In this document: positions 8,135-15,560 of the stretch, one piece after another
How the letters are laid out: every line of letters starts with the position of its first letter
Position numbering within the stretch: the stretch's first letter is position 1
From: Sporomusa silvacetica DSM 10669
GTDB lineage: Bacteria > Bacillota > Negativicutes > Sporomusales > Sporomusaceae
Assembly: GCF_002257705.1 (NCBI RefSeq)
Contig: NZ_LSLK01000099.1
Location: forward strand, 1-33,457
Length of the DNA: 33,457 bases
Direction of reading: 5' to 3'
Notes under the pieces: generated by a model
The model's input: only the letters and a program-made list of their open reading frames with translations
What the model was told of the DNA's origin: nothing
The model's database searches: none
Program-made: the position numbers and the translations under genes

Positions 8135-8784
8135 CTTCCTCCCTCCTTTGTCAGCCTACTATTCACAATACCATTTATCATGGTAGGACGAAAGAAAATA
8201 GGCTGCATGTTATTAGCAAAATCAATATCCCAGAGCATCCATCCTAAATCGTGTTCCCCTTTTAAAGGTGACTTTGGAACTTCTCCTTCCAGCGACTCAA
8301 AATGTACTGGAAATTCGCGGCAACCGAAATAAGGTCGCATATAGCATTGACCTGTTCTTGCTCGCCTCGTAAAAATATCACAATGCTTTCCAGCATTATC
8401 ACTTGCCCCTGCTTTTTCCGTCATATCAAAATGCGCTTCAATGATGTATTCAACATCACGAAGAACCATTGCTGCCCGCTGCTGTCTATCTTCCGCTGCA
8501 TACTGATGAAGGTCGATATCTCCCCCTTTCATAGCCGTTTTAATATTCCTTTCAGAAATCTTACTGGCCACTTCATTCCTGCGAATTGAGTCGAAGCGAA
8601 TGGGTTTCATAACATGAATATAGTCAATCTTCCAAAGAATAGCTGGCTTCCAATGAACTGCCTCTAAAATCCCACGGGCAGCGGACGGTGTCATAACATC
8701 GTAGCTAACCCTTTCTGCCTTCATCTCAGGACGTGTAAAACAAGCATAGTCACCCCAGACTCTAAGCTTTACTCCATACCCCAT
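8131..8784 (-). CDS. cas5c: Cas5c (Csd5-type crRNA-processing endonuclease)
   Basis: This 217-residue RAMP protein replaces Cas6 in type I-C: it cuts pre-crRNA and stays bound to the 5' tag. The sequence shows the family's N-terminus (KLRVWGDYACFTRPEMKAERVSYDVMTPSAARGILEAVHW) in outline, including the PSAARG motif, and the central RRARTGQCYMRPYFGCREF block. No cas6 exists in the operon, which agrees with Cas5c being the processing enzyme. The ATG at 8784 follows AAGGAGAAG. It is 43 nt downstream of cas3 and overlaps cas8c by 4 nt. Confidence 0.94.
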   Translation of the reverse strand: MGYGVKLRVWGDYACFTRPEMKAERVSYDVMTPSAARGILEAVHWKPAILWKIDYIHVMKPIRFDSIRRNEVASKISERNIKTAMKGGDIDLHQYAAEDRQQRAAMVLRDVEYIIEAHFDMTEKAGASDNAGKHCDIFTRRARTGQCYMRPYFGCREFPVHFESLEGEVPKSPLKGEHDLGWMLWDIDFANNMQPIFFRPTMINGIVNSRLTKEGGS

Positions 8785-8827
8785 GTTCTTCTCCTTTCTA
8801 TCACCATGCTAAATGTATCTCACCACA

Positions 8828-11077
8828 TCAGAACATCAGTACCTCGGTCGGTGCCTTTACCTCCTTAGCATCTTTCAACCCAAACCTCTCATCATAGAAA
8901 CTCAGGTCTATCAAAAAATTCATAAATTCGCCTACTGTTTTTATAACACCCGCTTGGCGCAATGCGATTAATTCATGCTGATACACCTGGACAACATATG
9001 GTTGCAGACTTCTCACCCGGCTTGCAGGGAAGGGATGATTTTCAGTTTCTTCCATTATTCTCTGCGCTTGTTTGTCCCACGGAACAATTACAGGAATGGT
9101 TGCACTATCTATCAACTGAAATTCGCGAGCCACTGTTGCAAAAGGAAACGCTAAATCATGCTGGCCTTCATCAATCATCCTGAGAATACCGTGCATGTCG
9201 AGGTTGTTTTTCTCTAGGTCAAATAGTTGCTGAAAGTAGTCCTCAATTGCTGCTAACGATAATAATTCTCCATCGAACTCTTGCAAACGTCTTGCCGTAC
9301 TACGAGTCAATCCCGCAACTGCAGAAAATCGGCCCTTCGTTGGCATACCATGCGCCTCTGGATTAAAAACGATGACATTCCCTTCCGTTCTGCGCCCCTC
9401 CCGGTTACAGCGCCCTGCAGCTTGAGCTATTGAGTCAATACCCGCTGCAGCACGGTACACAGTAGGAAAATCCACATCAACCCCCGCTTCGATAAGTTGT
9501 GTAGAAACTACGCGGCAAGACTGTCCCGCCTGAAGTGCTTCCCGGATTTCGGCCAACACCAGCTTGCGATGAGCCGGACACATCCGTGCCGACAGATGGT
9601 ATATCCCATCCCCTGTTTTTTCCTGAACCTTATCAAAGAGTAACCGCGCGTGCCGCCGGGTATTTACAATCGTGAGCACTTGTGTAGTTTCCACCATGGC
9701 TGCCGCCAATTCTTCATCAGACATCTCGTTTCCGTAATGAACAGTCACTCGCTTAAATATCGTTTGAAGCTCACAGGGATTTTCCATAATTTCGACTGGC
9801 TTTAAATTGCCGGGAATCATATTATTTACTGCTGGCTGTGTAGCTGTACACAACACCACTGTAGCACCATAGTTAAGCACCAACTCCGTCATGGCCCACA
9901 AACAGGGTTTCATATATTCAATCGGTATCATCTGTGCTTCGTCCATAATGATTACACTATTGGTCATATTGTGCAGTTTCCGGCAACGCGACCCTTTATT
10001 GGCATAGAGCGATTCAAAAAATTGTACAGCCGTGGTAACAACAACAGGCATCTCCCAGTTTTCCGCAGCTAACCGGTGCGCTTTTTCATGCTTGTCCCAA
10101 TCATCAAAGGAGCCCTCTGGATACTCAAAATTGCTATGATGTTCGAGAACTACACTATCATTCAGCGAACCATCTTCCAACGCATCCCGAAATACCTGTG
10201 CATTTTGCTCAATAATACTAGTATAAGGAATGACATAGATAATTCTGTCCTTGTTATATTTTACTGCATGTTTCAGCCCAAAGGCCAAGGAGGAATAGGT
10301 CTTCCCGCCACCAGTTGGGACCGTTAAGGTAAACAGACCTGGCTTAGATTCTGCCATTTCTAAGCATCTTTCTAATATTTTCTGACGTTCACTATTGATA
10401 ATCGACGGATTTTTCTGACTACGCTTTGCCACATTCTCTAGTTTTTTTTCCAAACGTTGAAAAATCATCGACAAGGAAGTCTTCCCCGTCCTTGCCCCGA
10501 ACTTCTCTGGATTCATAAAACGTTCAGTATCCAAATAGTCTGCATCAACTAAGCACGAATAGAGCATCCGTATGCAGAAGGAAAAGCTAAACGTTCTCAT
10601 TGTTGAGTCTTTTGCCTGCGGCATACTTTCCAAATCTCTGTTGTGCAGCACTGGAAATTCAATTTCCCTTTTAAAAGCTTGATATGTTGGTATATCCTTC
10701 TTATCAAGTCGTTCCGGCAAATTCTTCGGATCTCCCTTGTTCCCGTCTGGCAATCCACCATGGTGTCCCGCAATCGCAAAAGCCAAAGCATGCCCTATTA
10801 CTTTTCCTAATCTTTGTCGAATTTCTTGCGCGCCAGCCGTTGCATGATCAACTTTTTGGGATGAACCCTCTAGTCTCTTTTGAAACTGATTTGAATATTT
10901 TCCAATATCATGTGCTAATCCAATGATTCTCCCCAGTTTTCCTGCCCCAAACTTCGTTGCCCGTTGCTCAGACAAATATGCCACTTCATATAAGTGCTCT
11001 TTTAACAATTGCCACTGTTCCTGAGGCAAAACATGTTTCGTCAGTAGATCTTCCTTGGTATGTCCATAATAAATCAC
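8828..11077 (-). CDS. cas3: CRISPR nuclease-helicase Cas3 (HD + SF2 helicase)
   Basis: Cas3 is the DNA-degrading effector recruited by Cascade. The N-terminal HD nuclease has GLAHDIGKY, DHATAGAQE and AGHHGG. The helicase follows with Walker A (VPTGGGKTYSS), DEAQ (IIMDEAQMIP), TAT (LCTATQP) and motif VI (QAAGRCNREGR). All catalytic motifs are intact. The frame opens with a GTG at 11089, but I prefer the GTG at 11077: AGAGGTGA sits 8 nt before it, whereas at 11089 the same bases overlap the start. The resulting N-terminus, IYYGHTKEDLL, fits the family, and the protein is 749 residues. It is the first gene of the operon; I do not see a clear promoter in the AT-rich 11090-11156. Confidence 0.96.
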   Translation of the reverse strand: MIYYGHTKEDLLTKHVLPQEQWQLLKEHLYEVAYLSEQRATKFGAGKLGRIIGLAHDIGKYSNQFQKRLEGSSQKVDHATAGAQEIRQRLGKVIGHALAFAIAGHHGGLPDGNKGDPKNLPERLDKKDIPTYQAFKREIEFPVLHNRDLESMPQAKDSTMRTFSFSFCIRMLYSCLVDADYLDTERFMNPEKFGARTGKTSLSMIFQRLEKKLENVAKRSQKNPSIINSERQKILERCLEMAESKPGLFTLTVPTGGGKTYSSLAFGLKHAVKYNKDRIIYVIPYTSIIEQNAQVFRDALEDGSLNDSVVLEHHSNFEYPEGSFDDWDKHEKAHRLAAENWEMPVVVTTAVQFFESLYANKGSRCRKLHNMTNSVIIMDEAQMIPIEYMKPCLWAMTELVLNYGATVVLCTATQPAVNNMIPGNLKPVEIMENPCELQTIFKRVTVHYGNEMSDEELAAAMVETTQVLTIVNTRRHARLLFDKVQEKTGDGIYHLSARMCPAHRKLVLAEIREALQAGQSCRVVSTQLIEAGVDVDFPTVYRAAAGIDSIAQAAGRCNREGRRTEGNVIVFNPEAHGMPTKGRFSAVAGLTRSTARRLQEFDGELLSLAAIEDYFQQLFDLEKNNLDMHGILRMIDEGQHDLAFPFATVAREFQLIDSATIPVIVPWDKQAQRIMEETENHPFPASRVRSLQPYVVQVYQHELIALRQAGVIKTVGEFMNFLIDLSFYDERFGLKDAKEVKAPTEVLMF

Positions 11078-11156
11078 TGAGTATATCACCTCTACTGAGT
11101 CTTCCTAATCAAATAAATTAATTTATGGATAATAATACTTTTATTGTTACTGTTTA

Positions 11157-11208
11157 CCATACTATCTAAAAATCCTGCAAAAATCTGCAGGATTTTTAGA
11201 TAGTATGG
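11157..11208. repeat. 23-bp perfect inverted repeat with 6-nt loop
   Basis: Arms 11157-11179 and 11186-11208 are perfect complements (CCATACTATCT...CCTGCA / TGCAGG...AGATAGTATGG). The core CCTGCA/TGCAGG stem is flanked by A5/T5 tracts, so it can act as a terminator in both directions. The extra 11 bp outside the tracts are unusual for a terminator. It lies between the dedicated nrdJ terminator and the start of the cas operon. Confidence 0.9.
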
Positions 11209-11276
11209 ATGTTTTTGATAATTATTTACAATTTATCCTTAAAACTTGCTTGGGAAATTCCAGTTCAATAAAGCAG

Positions 11277-11318
11277 AAAAAAAGCTGTAGAAAACTTATC
11301 TCTAAGCTTTCCACAGCT
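11277..11318 (-). terminator. Rho-independent terminator of nrdJ
   Basis: On the minus strand the stem AGCTGT-G-GAAA-G-CTTA / TAAG-TTTC-ACAGCT (two A-C mismatches, GAGA loop) is followed by seven Ts (11283-11277). It starts 35 nt after the nrdJ stop. Confidence 0.85.
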
Positions 11319-11352
11319 CCCCTTACAACTCCCTATGAAGGATTTGCTCTTC

Positions 11353-13581
11353 TCACCCGCACTTACTAAACCCGCAACTCCTACAAATTACGCAGCCACC
11401 TTCATATTCAAGCACCTTGCCGCATTCGGGACAGCCATTACTGGATACGGTACAGCTATTATCAACTTCAATCTTCTCGCCACTTTGGTATTTCATTACC
11501 TTTTCAATAACCTTACCAATAGCATCAGGACAGGATAATACCTTCAAGTCATTTTGCCTGATTGTGGAATGGCACCGTATCCCTTTTAGCTGATCAATTA
11601 TAGAATTTACATCCATGCCGGAGCGTAATGCGATTGAAACCAGCCTTGCCGTAGCCTCAGATTGCGACGGACAGCCGCCCGCCCGGCCGGTGTTGGTGAA
11701 AACCTCACATATTCCGTGCTGATCATAATTTACAGTAATGAATATCGAGCCACAGCCTATTTTGACTTTTTCCGTAAAGCCGGTAGTTGTGTCAGGTCTG
11801 GATCTTGGGGCAAAAAAGCCCTGTTTCGTTTCCACAAGGTTGCTTTCCTGTTCGGTTGTTTCTTTGACGTTAACTTTACCGATATTAAGCACCTGCGAAT
11901 CCCGGCTGCCATCCCGATAGATTGTTACCCCTTTGCAGCCAGTCTCATAGGCTAAGTTAAATACATCGGCAACGTCTTCCCTGGTTGCCTTACTACTGAG
12001 ATTAACTGTCTTAGAGACAGCATTATCCGTATATTTTTGAAATGCCGCCTGCATTTTTACATGCCATTCCGGGGAAATGTCATGGGCGGTAACAAAAACA
12101 TCTTGCAGATATTCCGGTATTTCGGTCACCCCTTTTATTGTTCCCTTTTTGGCAATTATCCGCATTAATGTATCAGTATAGAATTGACCGTTTATGGCAA
12201 CTTGCTTAAAGAATGGATTTGTTTCGATTAATTCGTCATTATCCATAACATTTCTTATGTAAGACAAAGCAAATAAGGGTTCAATGCCGCTGGAAACACC
12301 AGCAAGGATACTTAACGTGCCTGTTGGTGCTATTGTGGTTGTGGTTGCATTGCGTACCCTGATCCCCTGCTGCTGATAGCTGCTGTTCTCAAACTGCGGA
12401 AACACGCCTTTTCGTTCGGCTAATTCTATTGACGTTTTTCTTGCTTGCTCTTGAATGAAGCCCATTACCTGCTTTGCAAGTTCTAGGGCCTGCTGCGAAT
12501 TATAGGGGATATTTAATTGACAAAGCAGGTCTGCCCACCCCATAACACCTAGTCCAATCTTTCTGGTGCTTTTTGTCATCTGATCAATTTCGGGTAGGGG
12601 ATATTTATTCACATCAATGACATTGTCCAAAAAGTGAATCGCTTTTTTTACAACAGTGCCAATTCGTTCAAAGTCGACCTCAGGCTGGTTTTCTGTATTT
12701 TTTATCATCAAGCTCAAATTTATCGAGCCAAGATTGCAGGCTTCATAAGGAAGCAGCGGCTGTTCACCACAAGGGTTGGTGCTTTCAAATTCTCCCAGAG
12801 CAGGTGTTACATTTGCCTGATTAAGCCTGTCCAAAAATATGATTCCAGGCTCACCATTACTCCAGGCCATGTCCACAATTACATCAAATACTTCTCTTGC
12901 GTTTAATTTTCCGACTGCAGTCTTATAATGAGGATCTATTATCGCATATTCCTTATTCTCTTCTACCGCTTTCATAAATTCTTCCGTGATTCCAACACTA
13001 ATATTAAAATTTGTAATATCCGCGTTGTCTTTTTTACAGGTGATGAAATCCATGATATCAGGATGATCGACTCTAAGGATCCCCATATTGGCTCCTCTTC
13101 TCGTACCACCCTGCTTTACCGCTTCTGTCGCGGCATTAAAAACTTTCATAAAGCTAATCGGACCACTGGCAACTCCACCTGTGGAATTCACTGCAGCACC
13201 TTTAGGCCGTAATCTTGAAAAACTAAAACCTGTTCCGCCACCGCTTTTATGAATCATGGCAGCATTTTTTATTGTTTCAAATATATCTTCCATTGTGTCT
13301 TCTATTGGCAGTACAAAACAAGCGCTTAATTGTCCCAAAGGTCTGCCGGCATTCATAAGTGTTGGTGAATTTGGCAGAAACTCAAGACCAGACATCATTT
13401 CATAGAATTCATTCTCAAAAGCCTGCAACTCTGCTGCTGAAACATACGAAGCATCTGCACTGGCGACAGCTTTAGCAACTCTGTGGAACATCCCATTAAC
13501 ATCTTCTAAAAGCTGACCATTCTCATCTTTAGACAAATACCTTTTTTCAAGAACCTTAATAGCATTATCTGATAAACTCAT
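11353..13581 (-). CDS. nrdJ: Adenosylcobalamin-dependent ribonucleotide reductase (class II)
   Basis: NrdJ reduces ribonucleotides to deoxyribonucleotides using an adenosylcobalamin-derived thiyl radical and no oxygen, which suits an anaerobe. The open frame extends to 13701. The real start is the ATG at 13581, with GGGGG 8 nt upstream, giving 742 residues beginning MSLSDNAIKVLEKRYL. Visible motifs are C88 of the redox pair (QLSACFVLP), KSGGGTGFSFSRLRP, GGTRRGANMG, and NPCGEQPLLPYEACNLGSIN with the catalytic cysteines. A TSCPD-type domain (GRAGGCPSQSEATARL) and a cysteine-rich tail (CPECG...CVICRSCGFSKCG) follow. It is monocistronic, with its own promoter, a NrdR box pair and a terminator. 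Confidence 0.95.
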   Translation of the reverse strand: MSLSDNAIKVLEKRYLSKDENGQLLEDVNGMFHRVAKAVASADASYVSAAELQAFENEFYEMMSGLEFLPNSPTLMNAGRPLGQLSACFVLPIEDTMEDIFETIKNAAMIHKSGGGTGFSFSRLRPKGAAVNSTGGVASGPISFMKVFNAATEAVKQGGTRRGANMGILRVDHPDIMDFITCKKDNADITNFNISVGITEEFMKAVEENKEYAIIDPHYKTAVGKLNAREVFDVIVDMAWSNGEPGIIFLDRLNQANVTPALGEFESTNPCGEQPLLPYEACNLGSINLSLMIKNTENQPEVDFERIGTVVKKAIHFLDNVIDVNKYPLPEIDQMTKSTRKIGLGVMGWADLLCQLNIPYNSQQALELAKQVMGFIQEQARKTSIELAERKGVFPQFENSSYQQQGIRVRNATTTTIAPTGTLSILAGVSSGIEPLFALSYIRNVMDNDELIETNPFFKQVAINGQFYTDTLMRIIAKKGTIKGVTEIPEYLQDVFVTAHDISPEWHVKMQAAFQKYTDNAVSKTVNLSSKATREDVADVFNLAYETGCKGVTIYRDGSRDSQVLNIGKVNVKETTEQESNLVETKQGFFAPRSRPDTTTGFTEKVKIGCGSIFITVNYDQHGICEVFTNTGRAGGCPSQSEATARLVSIALRSGMDVNSIIDQLKGIRCHSTIRQNDLKVLSCPDAIGKVIEKVMKYQSGEKIEVDNSCTVSSNGCPECGKVLEYEGGCVICRSCGFSKCG

Positions 13582-13598
13582 AATAACCCCCTGGTATA

Positions 13599-13614
13599 AC
13601 ACCATATTTAGTGT
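13599..13614 (-). promoter_or_regulatory. NrdR box 1 (proximal)
   Basis: ACACCATATTTAGTGT matches the NrdR operator consensus (ACACWATATATWGTGT) at 14 of 16 positions. It is 18 nt upstream of the nrdJ start and pairs with a second box whose centre is 32 bp away, the usual helical spacing for tandem NrdR boxes. Confidence 0.85.
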
Positions 13615-13630
13615 TAACATCCATATTTCG

Positions 13631-13646
13631 ATACTATATATTGTAT
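13631..13646 (-). promoter_or_regulatory. NrdR box 2 (distal), covering the -10 element
   Basis: ATACTATATATTGTAT matches the NrdR consensus at about 14 of 16 positions and is separated from box 1 by 16 bp. It overlaps the -10 hexamer of the nrdJ promoter, so NrdR binding with (d)ATP would block RNA polymerase directly. The nrdR gene is not in the window. Confidence 0.85.
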
Positions 13647-13668
13647 CTATTATCATTAAACCCGTCAA
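13640..13668 (-). promoter_or_regulatory. Sigma-A promoter of nrdJ
   Basis: On the minus strand, -35 TTGACG (13668-13663), a 17-bp spacer and -10 TACAAT (13645-13640) predict a start near 13633, about 50 nt before the nrdJ ATG. Confidence 0.85.
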
Positions 13669-13776
13669 GATTTTTTTGGGCTGCCCACGGAACCCCACCA
13701 AGAATATAAAGAGGCCGCGGCTTGCGCAGAGCCTTTAGCAAAAGTGCAAGCCGATATTGCCTCCTTATCGTACCTT

Positions 13777-14217
13777 TTACTTAACTCTAACCACCACAGT
13801 CCCAGCCATCATATCTCCCAATCGCTGATTGCGCTCTGATGACCATACGAATATTGCAGCCACTAAATAAGCAAACAAGCCATCAATAATCCGACAAGCA
13901 GTGCGCACGGCAGCTGCCGAAATGTCACAGGCTGTGCCATCCGTTTTTTCGACGCGAAGACCACACAGCATTTTGCCAGGCGTGGCACCTGTCCTGCCTT
14001 CAAAATAAGTGTAGTAGCAGAAACCAGCAACTAGTGACCAAAAATAATATGAGCCACTGACGTGGCCATTGCTAAAATCACTGCCAAGCACTGCCGCTAG
14101 TACCCCGCCGATAACAACTAAGATAATCCCGTCCATAATTGTTGACAACGCGCGAATACCCACACCCGCCCCCCTGGCAGGAATAGTAGTGTTATTTGGT
14201 ATATCCACATTTTTCAC
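13777..14217 (-). CDS. RDD-family membrane protein
   Basis: This 146-residue integral membrane protein carries an RDD domain. Three hydrophobic segments are visible, at about residues 27-46, 55-72 and 112-124. The family's polar signatures are present: IRALSTIMDGIIL (the R...D of RDD) and GATPGKMLCGLRV, plus the closing RNQRLGDMMAGTVVV. Function in this family is mostly unknown; some members affect ion or compatible-solute transport. The ATG at 14217 has AGGAGGTG at ideal spacing. The N-terminal PARGAGVGIR segment is cytosolic. It lies between nrdJ and the yfcE-like gene without obvious functional linkage. A GC-rich inverted repeat (13718-13725 / 13746-13753) downstream could be its terminator, but it lacks a T tract. 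Confidence 0.85.
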   Translation of the reverse strand: MKNVDIPNNTTIPARGAGVGIRALSTIMDGIILVVIGGVLAAVLGSDFSNGHVSGSYYFWSLVAGFCYYTYFEGRTGATPGKMLCGLRVEKTDGTACDISAAAVRTACRIIDGLFAYLVAAIFVWSSERNQRLGDMMAGTVVVRVK

Positions 14218-14267
14218 CTCCTATTTGCCTTGATGTAGTAATATATGCGCCACAGTTCACGTAAGTG

Positions 14268-14299
14268 AAAAAAGAAACCCCCGCTATGGCAGCGAGGTT
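14268..14299 (-). terminator. Rho-independent terminator after the yfcE-like gene
   Basis: The minus-strand hairpin AACCTCGCT/AGCGGGGGTT begins in the stop codon of the phosphoesterase gene and is followed by TCTTTTTT. It closes the rph-rdgB-phosphoesterase unit. Confidence 0.85.
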
Positions 14300-14774
14300 A
14301 AAGCTCGATTATAGTTCCTTCTATTGCAGCGTTTTCATTTATCTCCAAAATGGCAAAACTCGGATCTGACCCGCCCCGGGGTAATCTAGGGCTGCCGGGA
14401 TTAAGCAGCAAAATGCCTTCATGCCACTTGTTATACGGAATATGGGTATGACCAAAAACGACTACACTGGCATCATACTCTTTTCCCCAAAAGGCTAGTT
14501 GCGCCATTCCATACTTTACATCATAGCGATGACCATGAGTTATCCAGATAGTTTTACCGGCAACCTCGACATATTCATCGGCAAATACAGCATTTGTCCG
14601 GTCACAGTTACCGGCAACAACGGTTACTGGCAGATTGGTTAGTTCTGCTAACCGCAAACCGTCCTGATAGTAGTCACCAGCATGAAGCCACTGATCAACC
14701 GGACCAGCGGCGGCAATCACTTTTTTCAGTATAGCTATGTCGCCATGAGTATCACTGACAACACCAATTCTCAT
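14298..14774 (-). CDS. YfcE/MJ0936-family metallophosphoesterase
   Basis: This 158-residue calcineurin-like phosphodiesterase of the small YfcE/MJ0936 family has all metal-binding motifs: D8-x-H10 (SDTHGD), HAGDYY, GNCD, THGHRYDV and FGHTH. Such enzymes hydrolyse phosphodiesters in vitro and the natural substrate is unclear. The ATG at 14774 overlaps the rdgB stop (ATGA), so the two are translated together. Association with rdgB and rph points to a nucleotide or RNA housekeeping role, though this is only inferred from context. Confidence 0.92.
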   Translation of the reverse strand: MRIGVVSDTHGDIAILKKVIAAAGPVDQWLHAGDYYQDGLRLAELTNLPVTVVAGNCDRTNAVFADEYVEVAGKTIWITHGHRYDVKYGMAQLAFWGKEYDASVVVFGHTHIPYNKWHEGILLLNPGSPRLPRGGSDPSFAILEINENAAIEGTIIEL

Positions 14775-15397
14775 TTTTCCTGGTCCGCCAGTTGCATTAC
14801 TAATTTTTTCAACGCCCGCCCACGGTGACTAATTTGATTTTTTTCTGCTGGCGACATCTCGGCTAAGGTGCGGTCCATTTCAGGGACAAAAAGCAACGGA
14901 TCATAGCCAAAACCACTATTTCCGCGCGCTTCAGTTAGGATAATGCCTTCCACTGTACCATCAGCCGTATACCACAGCTTCTCGGCATCCGCGAGTACTA
15001 ATACACAACGGAATCGGGCTGTACGCTTTTCTGGTGGTACACCAATCAAATGTTCAAGCAGCTTTTCATTATTGTCCTGATCACTGGCGTATTCGCCAGC
15101 ATATCTGGCAGAATAGACCCCTGGTTCTCCTTTTAGATAGTCCACTTCCAAGCCGGAATCGTCAGCCAGACACAGCTTGCCTGTTAAACGCGCATAAAAC
15201 TTTGCTTTGGAACAAGCGTTTTCTGCAAAGGTTTCCCCCTGTTCGGGCGCTTCCGGGAACTTTCCTAAATCGGCTAAAGATAATACCTTATAAGGCAATC
15301 CGTTTAGTGCTGCCTTAAACTCAGCAACTTTACCAGCATTTTGGGTGGCCACAATAATTTCGCTTATCGTTTTCTCCAACGCTATCCCGTTACGCAA
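14771..15397 (-). CDS. rdgB: XTP/dITP diphosphatase (non-canonical purine NTPase)
   Basis: RdgB hydrolyses ITP, XTP and dITP to monophosphates, keeping damaged purines out of nucleic acids. Motifs are ATQNAGKVAEF (substrate loop), LADDSGLEVDYLKGEPGVYSARYAG, GNSGFGYDPLF and SHRGRAL, so the core is complete. The start is uncertain. The open frame begins at a TTG at 15397 on the edge of the inserted IS607 element, giving an atypical 13-residue N-terminal extension before EIIVATQN. A GGAG at the usual distance precedes an ATA codon (15367-15365), exactly where family members start with ATG. Candidate starts are therefore this AUA, the TTG at 15379, or the TTG at 15397. It is overlapped by the phosphoesterase gene at its 3' end. 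Confidence 0.9.
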   Translation of the reverse strand: MRNGIALEKTISEIIVATQNAGKVAEFKAALNGLPYKVLSLADLGKFPEAPEQGETFAENACSKAKFYARLTGKLCLADDSGLEVDYLKGEPGVYSARYAGEYASDQDNNEKLLEHLIGVPPEKRTARFRCVLVLADAEKLWYTADGTVEGIILTEARGNSGFGYDPLLFVPEMDRTLAEMSPAEKNQISHRGRALKKLVMQLADQEK

Positions 15398-15560
15398 AAC
15401 TTATAAAACCCCATAAAACATTATAAAAGTTTATGTTTACTTCCTCATTCATCGCATCCGACCTCGGCGTACCTACTATCGTTTGATATGATGCTCCCGA
15501 GGCTTAAATTCCCGTGTAACTCACGGTACACAGCACCATAATACGTTAAGTGTCTTATGA
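15398..15560 (-). ncRNA. Probable omega-RNA (reRNA) of the TnpB at the element's right end
   Basis: TnpB proteins use a guide RNA encoded at the end of tnpB and reaching to the element boundary. The 150 nt after the tnpB stop are non-coding but structured. CCGTG (15512-15516)/CACGG (15522-15526) forms a small hairpin, and CCTCGG (15462-15467)/CCGAGG (15497-15502) forms a longer-range stem. An AT-rich tail up to about 15400 follows. The guide would be host sequence just past the boundary, meaning the 5' end of rdgB. Boundaries are inferred. Confidence 0.55.

Noticed and set aside
5830..8589. Several plus-strand open frames of 70-123 codons opposite cas7, cas8c and cas5c.
   Set aside because: They lie antisense to well-supported cas genes and show no protein family features or ribosome binding sites.
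13718..13753. CGGCTTGC/GCAAGCCG inverted repeat after the RDD gene as a terminator.
   Set aside because: Loop of 20 nt and no T tract on the minus strand. Mentioned with the RDD gene but not called.
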